The notes under the pieces are model-generated. The model had not been told where the DNA came from, made no database searches, and was given only the letters and a program-made list of their open reading frames with translations. 64,000 nt of DNA from assembly GCA_901472405.1 (NCBI GenBank), contig LR590463.1, forward strand, positions 2,914,001 through 2,978,000, written 5' to 3'. The stretch's first letter is position 1; each line of letters opens with the position of its first letter. Below, piece by piece: positions 1 through 11,031 of the stretch. The DNA is from Serratia rubidaea. GTDB taxonomy: Bacteria; Pseudomonadota; Gammaproteobacteria; Enterobacterales; Enterobacteriaceae. The position numbers were made by a program, and so were the translations under genes.

Positions 1-1060
1 CGTAAAAGGCGATAAAGGAACCGGATGAGCCGGCGCTTGGCAGCGTCAGGAACAGCAGTCCGGCAAACAGCGCCATCAGCACGAAGTTGATCAGCGTCAC
101 GCGGACACCGCCGAAGCGATCTGACAGCGCGCCGCCGACCGGACGCGCCAGCGCGCCAAGGAACGGGCCGAAGAAGGCATAGTGCAGGATCACCACATCC
201 GGAAACTGGGTCTTCGACAGCATGGCGAACCCGGCGGAAAAAGCCGATAAAAGAGCCGAACGTAGACAGATACAACAGGCTCAGCAGCCACAGATGCCCG
301 CGCTTGAGCACCGGCAGCTGCTGGCGCAGCGACGCCTTGGAGGCCGCCAGATCGTTCATGCCGAACCAGGCCGCCAGCGTGGCGACCAGTAAAAACGGCA
401 CCCAGATCCAGGCGGCGTTCTCCAGCCACAGCTGGCTGCCGTCCGGCTGCAGGTGGCCGCTGCCGCCAAACAGACCGAACATCCCCAGCGTAATCGCCAG
501 CGGAGCCACCAGCTGCATCACGCTGACGCCGAGGTTGCCCAGGCCGCCGTTCAGCCCCAGCGCGCCGCCCTGCTTCGCTTTAGGGAAGAAGAAGCTGATA
601 TTCGCCATGCTGGAGGCGAAATTGGCGCCGCCGAAGCCGCACAGCAGCGCAATAATGACAAAGATATGGAACGGCGTGGCGGGATCCTGCACCACCACGC
701 CCAGCCACAGGCAAGGCGCGATCAACAGGCAGGTGCTGATCGCCGTCCAGCGGCGGCCGCCGAAAATCGGTATCACGAAGGAGTACGGCACGCGCATAAT
801 CGCGCCGGATACCGAAGGCAACGCGGTCAGCATAAACAGCTGATCGGTGGTGAAGTTAAAACCGACCTTATTCAGGTTGACGGCAACGGCGCTGAACAAC
901 ATCCAGACGCAGAAACCCAGAAGCAGACAGGGAATCGAAATCCACAGGTTGCGGTTGGCGATACGCTGCCCCGCTGCTGCCAGAACTCACTGTCTTCGGG
1001 CCGCCAGTCCTGAATAACCGCGCCCGTTTTTTTGTTTGATGACGTTGCTATGTGCGACAT
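1..1060 (-). CDS. narK: Nitrate/nitrite transporter NarK (5' part, cut by window edge)
   Basis: Inner-membrane major-facilitator protein that exchanges nitrate and nitrite for anaerobic respiration. The window holds about 353 N-terminal codons. The start is the ATG at 1060, which opens MSHIATSSNKKTG and runs into the NarK signature DWRPEDSEFWQQRG. Two indels break the frame. One G is missing in the run at 969-972 (coding strand), so the segment after WQQRG (QRIANRN expected) is out of frame. One T is extra at 238-242, just after SFIGF. Restoring both gives a continuous NarK-like sequence. It is divergent from narX, as in E. coli, with an FNR-like site upstream. Identity is secure; the indels are probably sequence errors. 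Confidence 0.93.
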
Positions 1061-1414
1061 AAATAACCTCGAAAGCACGCTGATAATTGCGCCCACCCTA
1101 GAGTCCCCCCGGTAGCGCAAAGTTGACATAAATCAAGCCGGGTGCAGGTAGTCAGCGCGGCAAAAAAGTCCTAACTCTCTTAGGGAGTAAGCGCACGCCG
1201 GTTTAAATAAGCTTGCTATTCAATTAGCTAAGCGGAAGCCGGCAGCGCGGGAACCCTCTTGCCGATGGGCGGTGAAACTAAGTGGTACTTCGTTAGAGGT
1301 ATGGGGTTATCTGCAGGGATAATGAAAAATAGCGCCGAATTGTTAGCGGAGCCGCGGCGTCTGCGCCCAATCTCCGCTGTCGTCTCGCCGTCGTTTTTCA
1401 GGAACCCGCGCCCT
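1061..1414. promoter_or_regulatory. narK-narX divergent control region
   Basis: This 354-bp gap between divergent genes holds the FNR-like dyad at 1123-1136. It also holds at least one NarL-type heptamer, TACCTCT, on the minus strand at 1295-1301. No gene is supported here; the open frame running into narX from 1259 lacks similarity before the narX start. Confidence 0.55.
1123..1136 (-). promoter_or_regulatory. FNR-like binding site for narK
   Basis: TTGACATAAATCAA matches the FNR consensus TTGAT-N4-ATCAA with one mismatch. It ends 63 bp upstream of the narK start. FNR activation of narK is established in E. coli; use of this site is inferred. Confidence 0.7.
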
Positions 1415-3182
1415 ATGAAATCGTTGCTGGCCCCGCTCTCCATCGTTAATCAGGTCGCCGTGCTGATGCTGCTGCTGGCGCTGCTTGGCAGCGGCGGTAT
1501 GGGCATCTCCGCCTGGATGGCGCAAAGCATTCAGGGCAATGCGCATGCCATCAACAAGGCGGGGTCGCTGCGCATGCAGAGCTACCGCCTGCTGGCGTCG
1601 CTGCCGCTGGACGCGCGCAGCGAGGGGCTGATCGCGGAACTCAGCCGTGACGCCGACAGCCGGGATTTACAACGTTCGGTGGCGCAGGAAGGACTGACGC
1701 CGCAATTTTATGCGCTGCGCGACTACTGGCAGCACACGCTGCAGCCCCGGCTGCGCCAGGCTCAGCGGCCCGCTGACGCCGCCCCTCAGGTAGCACACTT
1801 CGTCGGCCTGCTGGATGCGCTGGTCTCGGATATCGATCGTCAGACCGAACGTCGTCTGCAGATGGCAACGCTGGTGCAGTGGGTGTTTATCGCGCTGACG
1901 CTGCTGCTGCTGGCCGTTACCGTCTGCTATCTGCGGCGCCGGCTGCTGCACCCCTGGCGCCAGCTGGTGGCGATGGCGATGGCGGTCGGGCGCGGCGATT
2001 TCAGCCGGCGCTTCCCCCAGCGCGGACGGCAGGATGAAATGGCCTCGCTCGGCGGCGCCTTGAATGGCATGTCGGACGAACTGTCCACCATGTACACCCG
2101 GCTGGAGCAGCGCGTGGCGGAAAAAACCGCCGATCTGCAGCAAAAAAATCAGGTATTGCGCTTTCTCTATCACGCCAGCCGTCAGCTGCATACCAGCGAC
2201 CCGATGTGCAGCCGACTGATGCCGGTGCTCAGCCAGCTGCAGACCCTGACGCCGCTGCGCGCCATGCAGGTCAGGCTGTACGAAAACAACAGCCAGGAGC
2301 AGTTTCAACAGCTCAGCAGCCAGGAAGCGCTGCGTCCGGAGCATTGCCATAATCCGGACTGCCGCGCCTGTCTGGGTGACGAGCCCCTGGCGGATGAAGG
2401 GCCGACGCTCAGCTGGAGCCTGAGCGACAAACTGGGCAACTACGGCCTCCTGCTGGCGCAAAGCCGGCAGCCGCTGAGCGACGAACACCGGCAACTGGTC
2501 GGCACGCTGGTCGAACAGCTGACCAGCGTGTTGGCGATCGAGCGGCAGGTCGACCATCAGCAGCAGTTGATCCTGGATGGAGGAGCGCGCCGCCATCGCC
2601 CGCGAACTGCACGATTCGATCGCCCAGTCCCTGTCGTGTCTGAAGATGCAGACCAGCTGCCTGCAGATGCAGGGCGCAGCCCTGCCGGCCGATAGCCTGG
2701 CGCTGGTGCAGCAGATGCGCGAAGAGCTGAACACCGCCTACCGCCAACTGCGCGAACTGCTGACCACCTTCCGGCTGCAGCTGACCGAACCCGGCCTGCT
2801 GGCGGCGCTGCAGAGTACGGTGCGGGAATTTAACGCGCGCCTCGGTATCGACATCGCGCTGGACTATCAGCTCGGGCCGCGCACCGTCCCGGCGTACCAG
2901 GCGATCCACCTGCTGCAAATCGCCCGCGAGGCGCTGAGCAACATTCACAAACACGCCAGGGCGACGGAGGTGCGCATTCAGGTGACCAACCGTCAGGGGG
3001 AAGTGACGCTGACCGTCAGCGATAACGGCTGCGGGCTGCCGCCCAACAGCGAACGTCCCGATCATTACGGGCTGATTATTATGCGCGACCGCGCCAAAAA
3101 CCTGCATGGCCGCTGTGAGATCGTCTCCGGCGACGCCGGCGGAACGACGGTCAGCGTGGTCTTCCGGCCGGAGATCCCATGA
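1415..3182 (+). CDS. narX: Nitrate/nitrite sensor histidine kinase NarX
   Basis: Membrane sensor that phosphorylates NarL in response to nitrate and nitrite; about 588 residues after repair, against 598 in E. coli. The ATG at 1415 gives MKSLLAPLSIVNQV and a first membrane helix. Next come the periplasmic P-box (NKAGSLRMQSYRLLA, residues 47-61), a second helix near 155-175, a HAMP region and a cysteine cluster (CHNPDCRAC). The H-box ARELHDSIAQSL has its histidine at residue 399, and an N/G-box ATPase domain closes the protein (NIHKHA, DNGCGLP). One extra G at 2575-2576 breaks the frame just before MEERAAIARELHD. narL follows after 48 bp, presumably in the same operon. Confidence 0.95.
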
Positions 3183-3230
3183 AATAGCGGGAGCCGCGCC
3201 GTCAGCCATTGAACATTTACAGGAGAAGTT

Positions 3231-3884
3231 ATGACCACCGAAGGTGCCGCCACCATACTGCTGATTGACGACCATCCCATGCTGCGCAACGGCGTGAAGC
3301 AGCTTATCAGCATGGATTCCCGCCTGCAGGTTATCGCCGAGGCCAGCAACGGCGCCCAGGGCGTTGAACTGGCGGAACAGTTTGACCCGGACCTGATCCT
3401 GCTGGATTTGAATATGCCCGGCATGAACGGTCTGGAAACCCTCGACCAGCTGCGGCTGACCGCCCTGTCCGGCCGGGTGGTGGTATTCAGCGTTTCCAAC
3501 CATGAAGACGACGTCGTCAGCGCGCTCAAACGCGGCGCCGACGGCTATCTGCTGAAAGATATGGAGCCGGAAGCCCTGCTGAAGGCGCTGCATCAGGCCG
3601 CCGCCGGGCAGATGGTGCTGAGCGAAACCTTAACGCCGATCCTGGCCGCCAGCCTGCGCGACAGCCGCCCGGCCGCCGAGCGCGATATCCGTCAGCTGAC
3701 CCCGCGCGAGCGCGATATTCTGAAGCTGATCGCCCAGGGACTGCCGAACAAACTGATCGCCCGCAAGCTGATGATCACCGAAAGCACGGTAAAAGTGCAC
3801 GTCAAACACCTGCTGAAGAAGATGAAGCTCAAATCCCGCGTCGAGGCCGCCGTGTGGGTGCTGCAGGGCAAAACCGTCAGTTAA
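3231..3884 (+). CDS. narL: Nitrate/nitrite response regulator NarL
   Basis: Cytoplasmic transcription regulator, 217 residues and intact, that switches nar genes on phosphorylation by NarX or NarQ. The receiver domain (about 1-125) has the acidic pocket IDD at 13-15 and phospho-acceptor Asp59 in [12 protein letters not shown] linker leads to a LuxR/FixJ helix-turn-helix (about 150-212) with [15 protein letters not shown] and [20 protein letters not shown] lies 5 bp before the ATG. The 3' end overlaps the convergent ychO end by a few bases, so there is no room for a terminator between them. Confidence 0.98.
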   Translation: MTTEGAATILLIDDHPMLRNGVKQLISMDSRLQVIAEASNGAQGVELAEQFDPDLILLDLNMPGMNGLETLDQLRLTALSGRVVVFSVSNHEDDVVSALKRGADGYLLKDMEPEALLKALHQAAAGQMVLSETLTPILAASLRDSRPAAERDIRQLTPRERDILKLIAQGLPNKLIARKLMITESTVKVHVKHLLKKMKLKSRVEAAVWVLQGKTVS

Positions 3885-5363
3885 GCGCCGGCACCGGCGG
3901 CGTCTGCAGCATTTTCGGCTCGGGCAGCGCCTCTTCCCGGCCGTCGCCGGCGTTCAGCGGCGGCGTCAGCTGCAGCGTGATCCAGTTAGAGGTCACGCGC
4001 TGCTGTTTTTCATCTTCCAGCGTCACCGACAGCCGATAGCGGTTTTCCGCCCCGGCGTATCATCCCAGGCCGGCATGATCACGCTCCAGCCGTGCGGATC
4101 GGTATTATTGCGCGGCGGCGTCAGGCTCAGCGTCTGGGTATCGCCCTGCCAGCTGACGCGGACGATCTTGTTGCTGGCGCGGATGTCCACCACCAGCTGC
4201 AGCGTTTCGCCCGGCTGCAGATTCCACGGCGGCGTCGCCAGGAACACCTGCAGCGTCTTGCGCTGTTTAAACTCCAGCACCGGCACGCTGTTGCGCTCAA
4301 TCGGATCGTAGCGGCTGCCGCGCAGCGACTTCGCCTGCGCCACATATTCCGGCGAGATCTGTTTTGACAGCGGTACGCCGAAGCGATAATTGACCGACAG
4401 CTCCACGTTATCCTGCGTTTCCCCGCCGTCCCCCAGCTTGTGCTGCGCCTTCAGCGTCATCAGCGGCACCGGCGTATAATTCAGCCCCAGCTGCATTGCA
4501 CGCGGGTCGCGCTGTTTATTGCCGCTGCCGAACAGATCGACATTGTCGCCAAGATACTGCTCATAGCTCAGCGTGGCGCCAAGCTGGCGGTAAAACGGCA
4601 GGTAGCCCTGGGTGGTAATATCATAGCCGCGCGCGGGACGGCTGAGGAAGACGCCGTCGCTCTGCTGCTGACGCATCGCCGACAGCGGCTGGTAATAGTT
4701 GGCGGAAAAACGCAGATAATCCCCCCAGGCTTCGGCGCCGACGCTGGCGCGATTGCGCTGGTTCTCCAGATCGCTGTCAAACACCGTGTTGTAACCCAGC
4801 AGCCAGTCGCCGCTGATCCAACGCTGCCCCAGCCCAAGATTGGCCAGCGAGCTGTCGGTGCGCTGCTGGAAGCCAAGCTGGCTGTAGGTCAGCAGGCCGT
4901 TAACATCGTACAGCGGACTGAACAGCTGCCCCTTGCTGCCGGCAAAATCGCCGTCAGCGCTCAGCGCCAGCGACACATTCGCCGTGCCCAGCGGCGACAG
5001 CAGATCCTGCGCCTGCTGCTGCAGCAGGCCGGTCGCCTGACCGATGGCGTAGTTCTCCGCCCGGGCGCGCAGCTGCTCCCGGGACACTTTGTTCAGATTA
5101 CTATTCTCGCCAAAGGATTTGGCCTTGGTCGCCCACTCTTTTTCCCGCGCGCTTTCCAGCACCGTGCTGCCGCCCAGCTCCGGCAGATCGGCGGCGGCAT
5201 TTTTATTGCGGTTCAGCACGGAGTCGGGCGCCGGCGGGGATTCCGCCGCGGCGGGCAAAACGGGCAGCAGGGGAAGCAACAGACACAGCAGCGACGCCCG
5301 GCGGGCCGCGCTGCCGTCAGCAACAGATTTTATTTTACGAAAATGTTGAATCAAAACAGCCAT
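3877..5363 (-). CDS. ychO: Inverse-autotransporter-type beta-barrel protein YchO
   Basis: Putative outer-membrane, invasin-like protein of about 495 residues. A hydrophobic stretch ([16 protein letters not shown]) ending at AAA-ES looks like a signal peptide. The body carries the IAT_beta barrel pattern: [58 protein letters not shown]. After it come SLRGSRYDP and a short C-terminal beta domain ([19 protein letters not shown]). It lies beside narL as ychO does in E. coli. One G is missing at 4050-4053 near the 3' end; repair extends the protein to the stop at 3877. A GTG at 5408 is an alternative start, but the ATG at 5363 places the signal peptide better. Its biological role is uncertain. Confidence 0.85.
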
Positions 5364-5619
5364 TAAACTCGCACCGCATCCCCGTCCACGGGAGAGGGTT
5401 AAACTCACTTTTTGCCACGGTTACTCCGAACCGCAGACCGCCAAAGATGTCTTCACTATAGCACAGGCCGCCGGCCGTAATTCGTGAGTCGCCGGGGACC
5501 AACGGCGACACCGCAGCATAGCCCGCGGCTCTGAGAAAACAATCAGATAAAACTCAATCGGCAATGGCATGAAACCTGCTATGCTTCGAACCACTTTGAC
5601 GTGCAGAGCAGGAGGCTGA

Positions 5620-6909
5620 GTGGGCCATAAACAACCAAGTAAAGAGCGTTTTATCGGCCTGGAGTGGCTGAGATTTCTGCTGGGGTGCTATGTGATGGTG
5701 TATCACACCGCCCACCAGTATCCGCAGATCCGTAGCGTCCCGATGCTGGCGGAGCTTACCAGTATGGGGTTCTTCGCCACCAGCACCTTCTTTATCCTGT
5801 CGGGTTTTCTGCTGAGCCACGTCTATTTCAACGGCAATCAGATGCGCGAACCGGCACGCACCTTCTGGGCCAAGCGGTTCTTTAACCTGTACCCGATTCA
5901 TATCGCCGCCCTGCTGATCTCCATCCTGACGCTAACCCTGATGCAGTGGTGGGCGATTCCGCCGGAGGGACCGGGCGCCAGCCTGCGCTTTGTGGTTTAC
6001 GATACCCACGAGGATCTGGGGGCAACCAACCCGGAAATGTTCCGCCACTATATGACCAACACGCAGCTGGCGTTTAACGCGCTGCTGCAGTTGCTGATGC
6101 TGCAGGCCTGGAATCCCTATTTTCTGACCTTCAACGCGCCGCTGTGGTCGCTGTCCACCCTGTTCTTCTTTTACCTGCTGTTTCCGCTGCTGGCGCCGCG
6201 CCTGCTGGCGGTGCGGAATAAAAAACTGTGGTTTGTCCTGCTGTGGGGGCTGTATCTGCTGCCGCCGATCTGGGTGATCTGGCACCAACTGTACGGCATG
6301 CCGTATACCGGCCTGCTGCAGCGCGGCCCGCTGTTCCGTCTGCCGGAGTTTCTGGCCGGCATCGTCTGTTACGCCATCTTCCGCCAGCGGCGCGCCGACG
6401 CCGTGCCGCACGGCGCCGCCTGGCGCTGGGGCTGCGTCGCCTTTATCGCCGTCTGCTTCGTTACCGCCACCTTCCTGTTCACCCACGGCGGCGCCAAATA
6501 CTGGTACTTCCTGCTGCACAACGGTCTGCTGCTGCCGGCGCAGTGCGCGCTGGTCTATCTGAGCGCGCTGGCGCGCACCCCGGCCAGCCGCTGGCTGCAG
6601 CACTGGTCGCCGCGGCTGGGGGCCGCCTCGCTGTCGATCTTTGCGCTGCACGTGCCGCTGTTTAACCTGTTCCGCACCGCCGAACAGTGGCTGCGCGGCG
6701 ATCCGCTGGGCTGCTTCAGCAGTTGGAGCGCCTGCATTGCCGCCGCCGGCGAGGTCAAACTGTCAATCGCCGGCTACCTGCTGTATCTGTTGCTGAGCGT
6801 GCTGCTGTGCCTGCTGTTCCAGGAGCGTTTCGTCGTGCCGGTGCGCAATGCGCTGACCCGTCGCTTCCTGCCGGCCAAACGTCAGCCGGCCGGCGACGGT
6901 GCGGCATAA
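5620..6909 (+). CDS. Acyltransferase-3 family membrane protein
   Basis: Polytopic inner-membrane protein of 429 residues, in the family that transfers acetyl or other acyl groups to surface glycans, lipids or peptides. Seen are the N-terminal motif GLEWLRFLLGCYVMVYHTAH (His29 and His32 as likely active-site residues), FFATSTFFILSGFLLSHVYF, the arginine/lysine-rich WAKRFFNLYPIH, and about ten hydrophobic segments. The GTG start at 5620 follows GGAGG at 5611-5615. The next gene, an EpsG-like protein, is 200 bp downstream beyond a hairpin. No glycan-synthesis genes are adjacent, so the acceptor is unknown. OafA/YrhL-type O-acyltransferases are the nearest named relatives I can suggest. Confidence 0.85.
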   Translation: MGHKQPSKERFIGLEWLRFLLGCYVMVYHTAHQYPQIRSVPMLAELTSMGFFATSTFFILSGFLLSHVYFNGNQMREPARTFWAKRFFNLYPIHIAALLISILTLTLMQWWAIPPEGPGASLRFVVYDTHEDLGATNPEMFRHYMTNTQLAFNALLQLLMLQAWNPYFLTFNAPLWSLSTLFFFYLLFPLLAPRLLAVRNKKLWFVLLWGLYLLPPIWVIWHQLYGMPYTGLLQRGPLFRLPEFLAGIVCYAIFRQRRADAVPHGAAWRWGCVAFIAVCFVTATFLFTHGGAKYWYFLLHNGLLLPAQCALVYLSALARTPASRWLQHWSPRLGAASLSIFALHVPLFNLFRTAEQWLRGDPLGCFSSWSACIAAAGEVKLSIAGYLLYLLLSVLLCLLFQERFVVPVRNALTRRFLPAKRQPAGDGAA

Positions 6910-6914
6910 GCGCA

Positions 6915-6932
6915 GCAAGGCCCACGCCTTGC
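6915..6932 (+). terminator. Hairpin after the acyltransferase gene
   Basis: Perfect 7-bp stem GCAAGGC/GCCTTGC with a CCAC loop, followed by CGCTTTATT. The U-tract is short, so termination may be partial. Confidence 0.5.
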
Positions 6933-6983
6933 CGCTTTATTCGCCATATTTCACCGAATTTCACCTCTGCGGTTTTCCCCTAT

Positions 6984-7011
6984 CACCCCGCCGTCAACCG
7001 GCGGCGGGGTG
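6984..7011. other. GC-rich inverted repeat ahead of the EpsG-like gene
   Basis: CACCCCGCCG and CGGCGGGGTG form a 10-bp perfect stem around an 8-nt loop. It has no T-run on either strand and lies about 100 bp before the next start codon. Role unknown. Confidence 0.4.
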
Positions 7012-7111
7012 AAACCTGCGCCATTTCACCAAAACTCACATGCGTGCAGGGAGCGGCGGATGTTAGCCTGCACTACGCATTCAGGGACATTCAGGCAACG
7101 GAGAACCGCTT

Positions 7112-8365
7112 ATGCCAAACTCATCCGCCGCGGCCGCCGGCGTGCCGGAAACGCGCTTTCCCGCAGCGGGCTGGCTGTTGCCGCCGCTGGCCCTGGCCCT
7201 CTGGATCGCCCCCTATATCACGCTGACGGCGTGCTGCGGGCTGATCGCCGCCGTGATGCTGCTGCGCCAACGGCCCAGCCGCCGCCTGAATCTGGCCGCG
7301 TTTCTGATCCTGACGCTGATTTCCACGGTGCCGCTGGCGACCAAAACGCTGGAGCCGCGCATGAACGACAAGGTGAGTTATTACCTTGAGATGCAGAACT
7401 ACAGCGGCTATAGCCTGACGGAGTGGCTGGCGCAGTTTTCCGGCGCGGACTTTCTCTCACACCTGCTGTTCAAACTGAGCGCCATGCTGTTCGGCAGCGG
7501 CAACGCCGCCTTCGCCGCCTTCTTTATTCTCAGCTTCTCGCTGCTGGCCCTGGGCGTCTATCGCCTGACGCGGGTCTACTTTGTCGTGATCCTGTTTCTG
7601 TTCTGCTGCCAGTACAACTTTCAGGGGCTGTACGGCAATCTGCTGCGTCAGGGGCTGGCGCTGTCATTTTTGGTGCTGGCGACGGCGGAACGGCGGCGGG
7701 CGCCGATGCTGCTGTGGATTATTCTGGCCTCCCTGAGCCACTTTTCGTCCTATCTGTTTCTGCCCTTCCTGCTGCTGCCGGCGCGCTGGCGCACCATCGG
7801 CACGCTGCCGGCGCTGGCGGCGTTCGCCGCCTGCTATCTGGGCGGCGCGCTGCTGATGCCCAAGCTGCTGGCGCTGGCCGGCAACGACTTTCTGGCGACG
7901 CGCGCCGAGGCCTACGTCAGCGGCAGCTTCGGCAACAATCCGCTGCGGAAAATTCAGATCACGCTGCTGTATATCGGCGTGGTGGAGGCGCTGTACCAGT
8001 TTTCCCGCCGCTGTTTCCGCCACCCCGAACACCCGGCGCTGCAGAGCGCCTACGCGGTGCGGCTGATGTTTCTCTATACCTGCGCCATCTTCTTCGCCAC
8101 CAGCAGTTTTGAAGAGGTCGCCAACCGCTACTCGTTCAATATGATGATTTTCGTGCTGATCTTTATCGTTATCATCTGCGGTCAGCTGCGGGACGCCGTC
8201 AGCCGGGTGCTGCTGACGCTGCTGTGCTTCAGCCTCGGCGTCGGCTCCTATCTGTACATCAACCTGATCGGCGTGCAGCAGTTCTGGTACGGCGATCTGC
8301 AGGCGCTGCTGACCGACAGCCTGCCGACGGTATTCGCCAAGCTGCAGATTAGCGGCGCGCTGTAG
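7112..8365 (+). CDS. EpsG-like polytopic membrane protein
   Basis: A 417-residue protein that is mostly membrane helices (about ten). The loop after the second or third helix reads NDKVSYYLEMQNYSGYSLTEWL, and FGNNPLRKIQ lies near residue 270. This layout resembles EpsG/Wzy-like proteins of exopolysaccharide loci. Those are thought to polymerise or transfer glycan units at the inner membrane, but activity is poorly defined even in known members. The start ATG at 7112 follows AACGGAGAACCGCTT. It may be co-transcribed with the acyltransferase upstream. The convergent nasA stop lies 20 bp beyond its end. The family call is by pattern only. Confidence 0.65.
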   Translation: MPNSSAAAAGVPETRFPAAGWLLPPLALALWIAPYITLTACCGLIAAVMLLRQRPSRRLNLAAFLILTLISTVPLATKTLEPRMNDKVSYYLEMQNYSGYSLTEWLAQFSGADFLSHLLFKLSAMLFGSGNAAFAAFFILSFSLLALGVYRLTRVYFVVILFLFCCQYNFQGLYGNLLRQGLALSFLVLATAERRRAPMLLWIILASLSHFSSYLFLPFLLLPARWRTIGTLPALAAFAACYLGGALLMPKLLALAGNDFLATRAEAYVSGSFGNNPLRKIQITLLYIGVVEALYQFSRRCFRHPEHPALQSAYAVRLMFLYTCAIFFATSSFEEVANRYSFNMMIFVLIFIVIICGQLRDAVSRVLLTLLCFSLGVGSYLYINLIGVQQFWYGDLQALLTDSLPTVFAKLQISGAL

Positions 8366-8384
8366 CGGCGGCGCAGCCCGCCCG

Positions 8385-11031
8385 TCAGGCCACCCGCCGG
8401 CCGGCGCACTGCGCCAGCAGTTTTTTTAATTCCGGCAGGCAGGAGCCGCAGTTGGTGCCGCACTGCAGCGCCTCGCCCAGCGCCTGAGTACTGCCGCAGC
8501 CCTGGCCAATCGCCGCCAAAATCTGCGGCTCGTCGATGCCAAAACAGCTGCACACCGTCCGCCCCTGCGCCAGTTGCCCCGGCGCGGCGCGGCCGGCCAG
8601 CAGCGCCAGCCGTGCAGCCCCCGGCGACGGCGCCTGTTCGAAGGCGGCCAGAATCGCCGTCCGGTCGAGCGCCAATGCCTGTCGTCGCGCATAAAACGCC
8701 AGCTGCACCGCGCCCTGCCGCCAGCCGATCAGGTGATAACCGTGCTGCGACAGCGACGCGCTCTGCAGCGTCAGCCCTCCAGACCAAAGTGCTGCTGCAG
8801 CCACGCCGCCCACTCCGTCACCGGCTGCTGTCCGGCCATAATAAAATGCGTCGCCTGCCGCTGCGTCACTCGGCTCCAGTACACGCCGGGCGGCGGCGGC
8901 GCGGCGTCGCGCAGGAAAATCTCCGCCTGCCAGCAAACCGGCCAGCGGTCGACGCGCACCGGCGCATGCTTGCTCTCCGGCTGGCCGGACAATGCATCAA
9001 CCACCGGCGGGATCAGGCTGTCCACCCGCCCTGCGCGGTAAAACGGTCGTTCCAGTGCATCGGCACAAAGACGCTGCCGCGCGGCTGATCCGTCGTCAGC
9101 TGCGCGCGCGCAATCATCCAGCCGTGGCGCGAGGCCAGACGCGTCAGCTCGCCGTCGGCGATGCCCAGCGCCGCCGCATCCTGTGGATGCAGCGCGCAGA
9201 ACGGTTCACTGATATGGCGCATCAGCCGCGCCGTTTTACCGGTGCGCGTCATGGTGTGCCACTGGTCGCGAATGCGTCCGGTATTGAGCACCAGCGGATA
9301 GCGCGCCGTCGGCGCATGCTGCGGCAGACGCGGGGTGATCGGCAGCAGCCGCGCCTTACCGTCGGGGTGGAAGAAACGCCCGTCGCTAAACAGACGCCGG
9401 CAGCCCGCCGGATGCTGTGCGTTAACCGGCCACTGCAGCGGCGCCATCTGCCGCCAGGCCTGGCGATCCAACCCGGCCAGCCCGCTGATATCGAACGCCC
9501 GCGCGCCGTGGTTTTCAAAGCCGGACAGCGCCGCGTGTTCGCTGAAGATCTCGGCCGGATGCTGGTAGCCGAACGCCTCGCCGTAGCCCATACGCTGCGC
9601 CACCTGGCTGAGGATCCACCAGTCGGCGCGCGCTTCGCCCGGCGGCGGCAGAAAGGCGCGCTGGCGTGAAATACAGCGCTCCGAATTGGTTACGCTGCCC
9701 TCCTTCTCCCCCCAGGCCAGCGCCGGCAGGCGGATATGCGCCAGTGCGGCGGTATCGGTGTCGGCCATCACTTCAGACACCACCACCAGCGGACAGGCTT
9801 TCAGCGCCTGCCGCACCCGGTCGGCGTCCGGCAGCGACACCACCGGATTGGTGCCCATAATCCATACCGCCTTCACCGCGCCGTCGGCCACCGCGCGGAA
9901 CAGATCCACCGCGTTCAGCCCCGGCCGGCGGGCGATGTTCGGCGCCCGCCAGAAGCGCCGCACGCGGTCGACGTCCGCATCGTCGAAGCCCATATGCGCC
10001 GCCAGTTGGTTGGCCAGCCCGCCCACCTCGCGCCCGCCCATGGCATTCGGCTGACCGGTTATCGAAAACGGCCCGCTGCCCGCCCTGCCGATGCGGCCGC
10101 CCGCCAGATGCAGGTTAATAATGGCGTTGCATTTGTCGGCCCCGCTCGATGACTGGTTTATCCCCATCGAATACAGCGTCAGCCAGTTTTCCGCATCGGC
10201 CAGCAGGCGATAAAAAGCCATCACCTGCGCCAGCGGCAGCTGACAGAACGTCGCCACCCGCTGCGGCGTCCAGCTTGCCGCCGCCTGCAGCGCCGCCGCC
10301 GCGCCGTCGGTGTGACGCTGTAAAAAGTCCTCATCCAACAGCCCCTGCTGCGCCAGCCAGTGCAGCGCGCCGTTAAACAGTGCGGCGTCGCTGCCGGGGC
10401 GCAGCGCCAGATGCAGATCGGCGTCGTCGCAGCTGGCGGTGGCGCGCGGGTCGATCACCACCACCTTCAGCGCCGGCCGCTGCTGGCGGGCGCGCACCAG
10501 CCGCTGATAGAGGATCGGATGCGCCCAGGCGGCGTTGGAGCCGCACAGGATCGCCACGTCCGTCAGCTCAACGTCCTGATAGCTGCAGGGCACCGCGTCG
10601 CCGCCGAAGGCGCGCTTATAACCCACCACCGCCGACGCCATGCACAGGCGTGAGTTGGTGTCGATATTGGCCGCGCCGATAAACCCCTTCATCAGCTTAT
10701 TGGCGACGTAGTAATCCTCCGTCAGCAGCTGACCGGAGGCGTAAAACGCCACCGCCTGCGGCCCGTGCCGGGCAATAATCCGCGCAAAGCGCCGGGCGAC
10801 CGTATCCAGCGCCTGCGGCCAGCCGACCGGCTGCCCGTCGACCTGCGGCTGCAGCAGCCGGCCGTCCAGATCCAGCGTCTCCGCCAACGCGCTGCCCTTA
10901 ACGCACAGGCGGCCGCCGTTGGCGGGATGCGCCTCGTCGCCGCTGACGGTGACGCCGTCACCCCGCGTCTCCACCGTCACGCCGCAGCCGACGCCGCAGT
11001 ACGGGCAGGTGGTGCAGTGCGGCGCGCTCAC
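8385..11031 (-). CDS. nasA: Assimilatory nitrate reductase catalytic subunit NasA
   Basis: Cytoplasmic molybdenum enzyme that reduces nitrate to nitrite for nitrogen assimilation; about 882 residues after repair. The N-terminal [4Fe-4S] cysteines are in CTTCPYCGVGCG and GRLCVKG. The Mo-bis-MGD domains include TEDYYVANKLMKG, NSRLCMASAVVGYKRAFG, SMGINQSSSGADKCNAI and SGRIRDQWHTMTRTG-like NTGRIRDQWHTMTRTG. The C-terminal BFD-like [2Fe-2S] domain has VCSCFGIDE and CGTNCGSCLPELKK. The start is GTG at 11031, whose GTGA overlaps the nasB stop. Two single bases are missing on the coding strand: near 9028-9029 (GRVDSL expected) and near 8775-8777 (GLTLQS expected). Last gene of nasFEDCBA. Confidence 0.95.

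Noticed and set aside
1259..1414. N-terminal extension of narX from 1259
   Set aside because: The extra 52 residues have no NarX similarity. The ATG at 1415 gives the normal short cytosolic start before the first helix.
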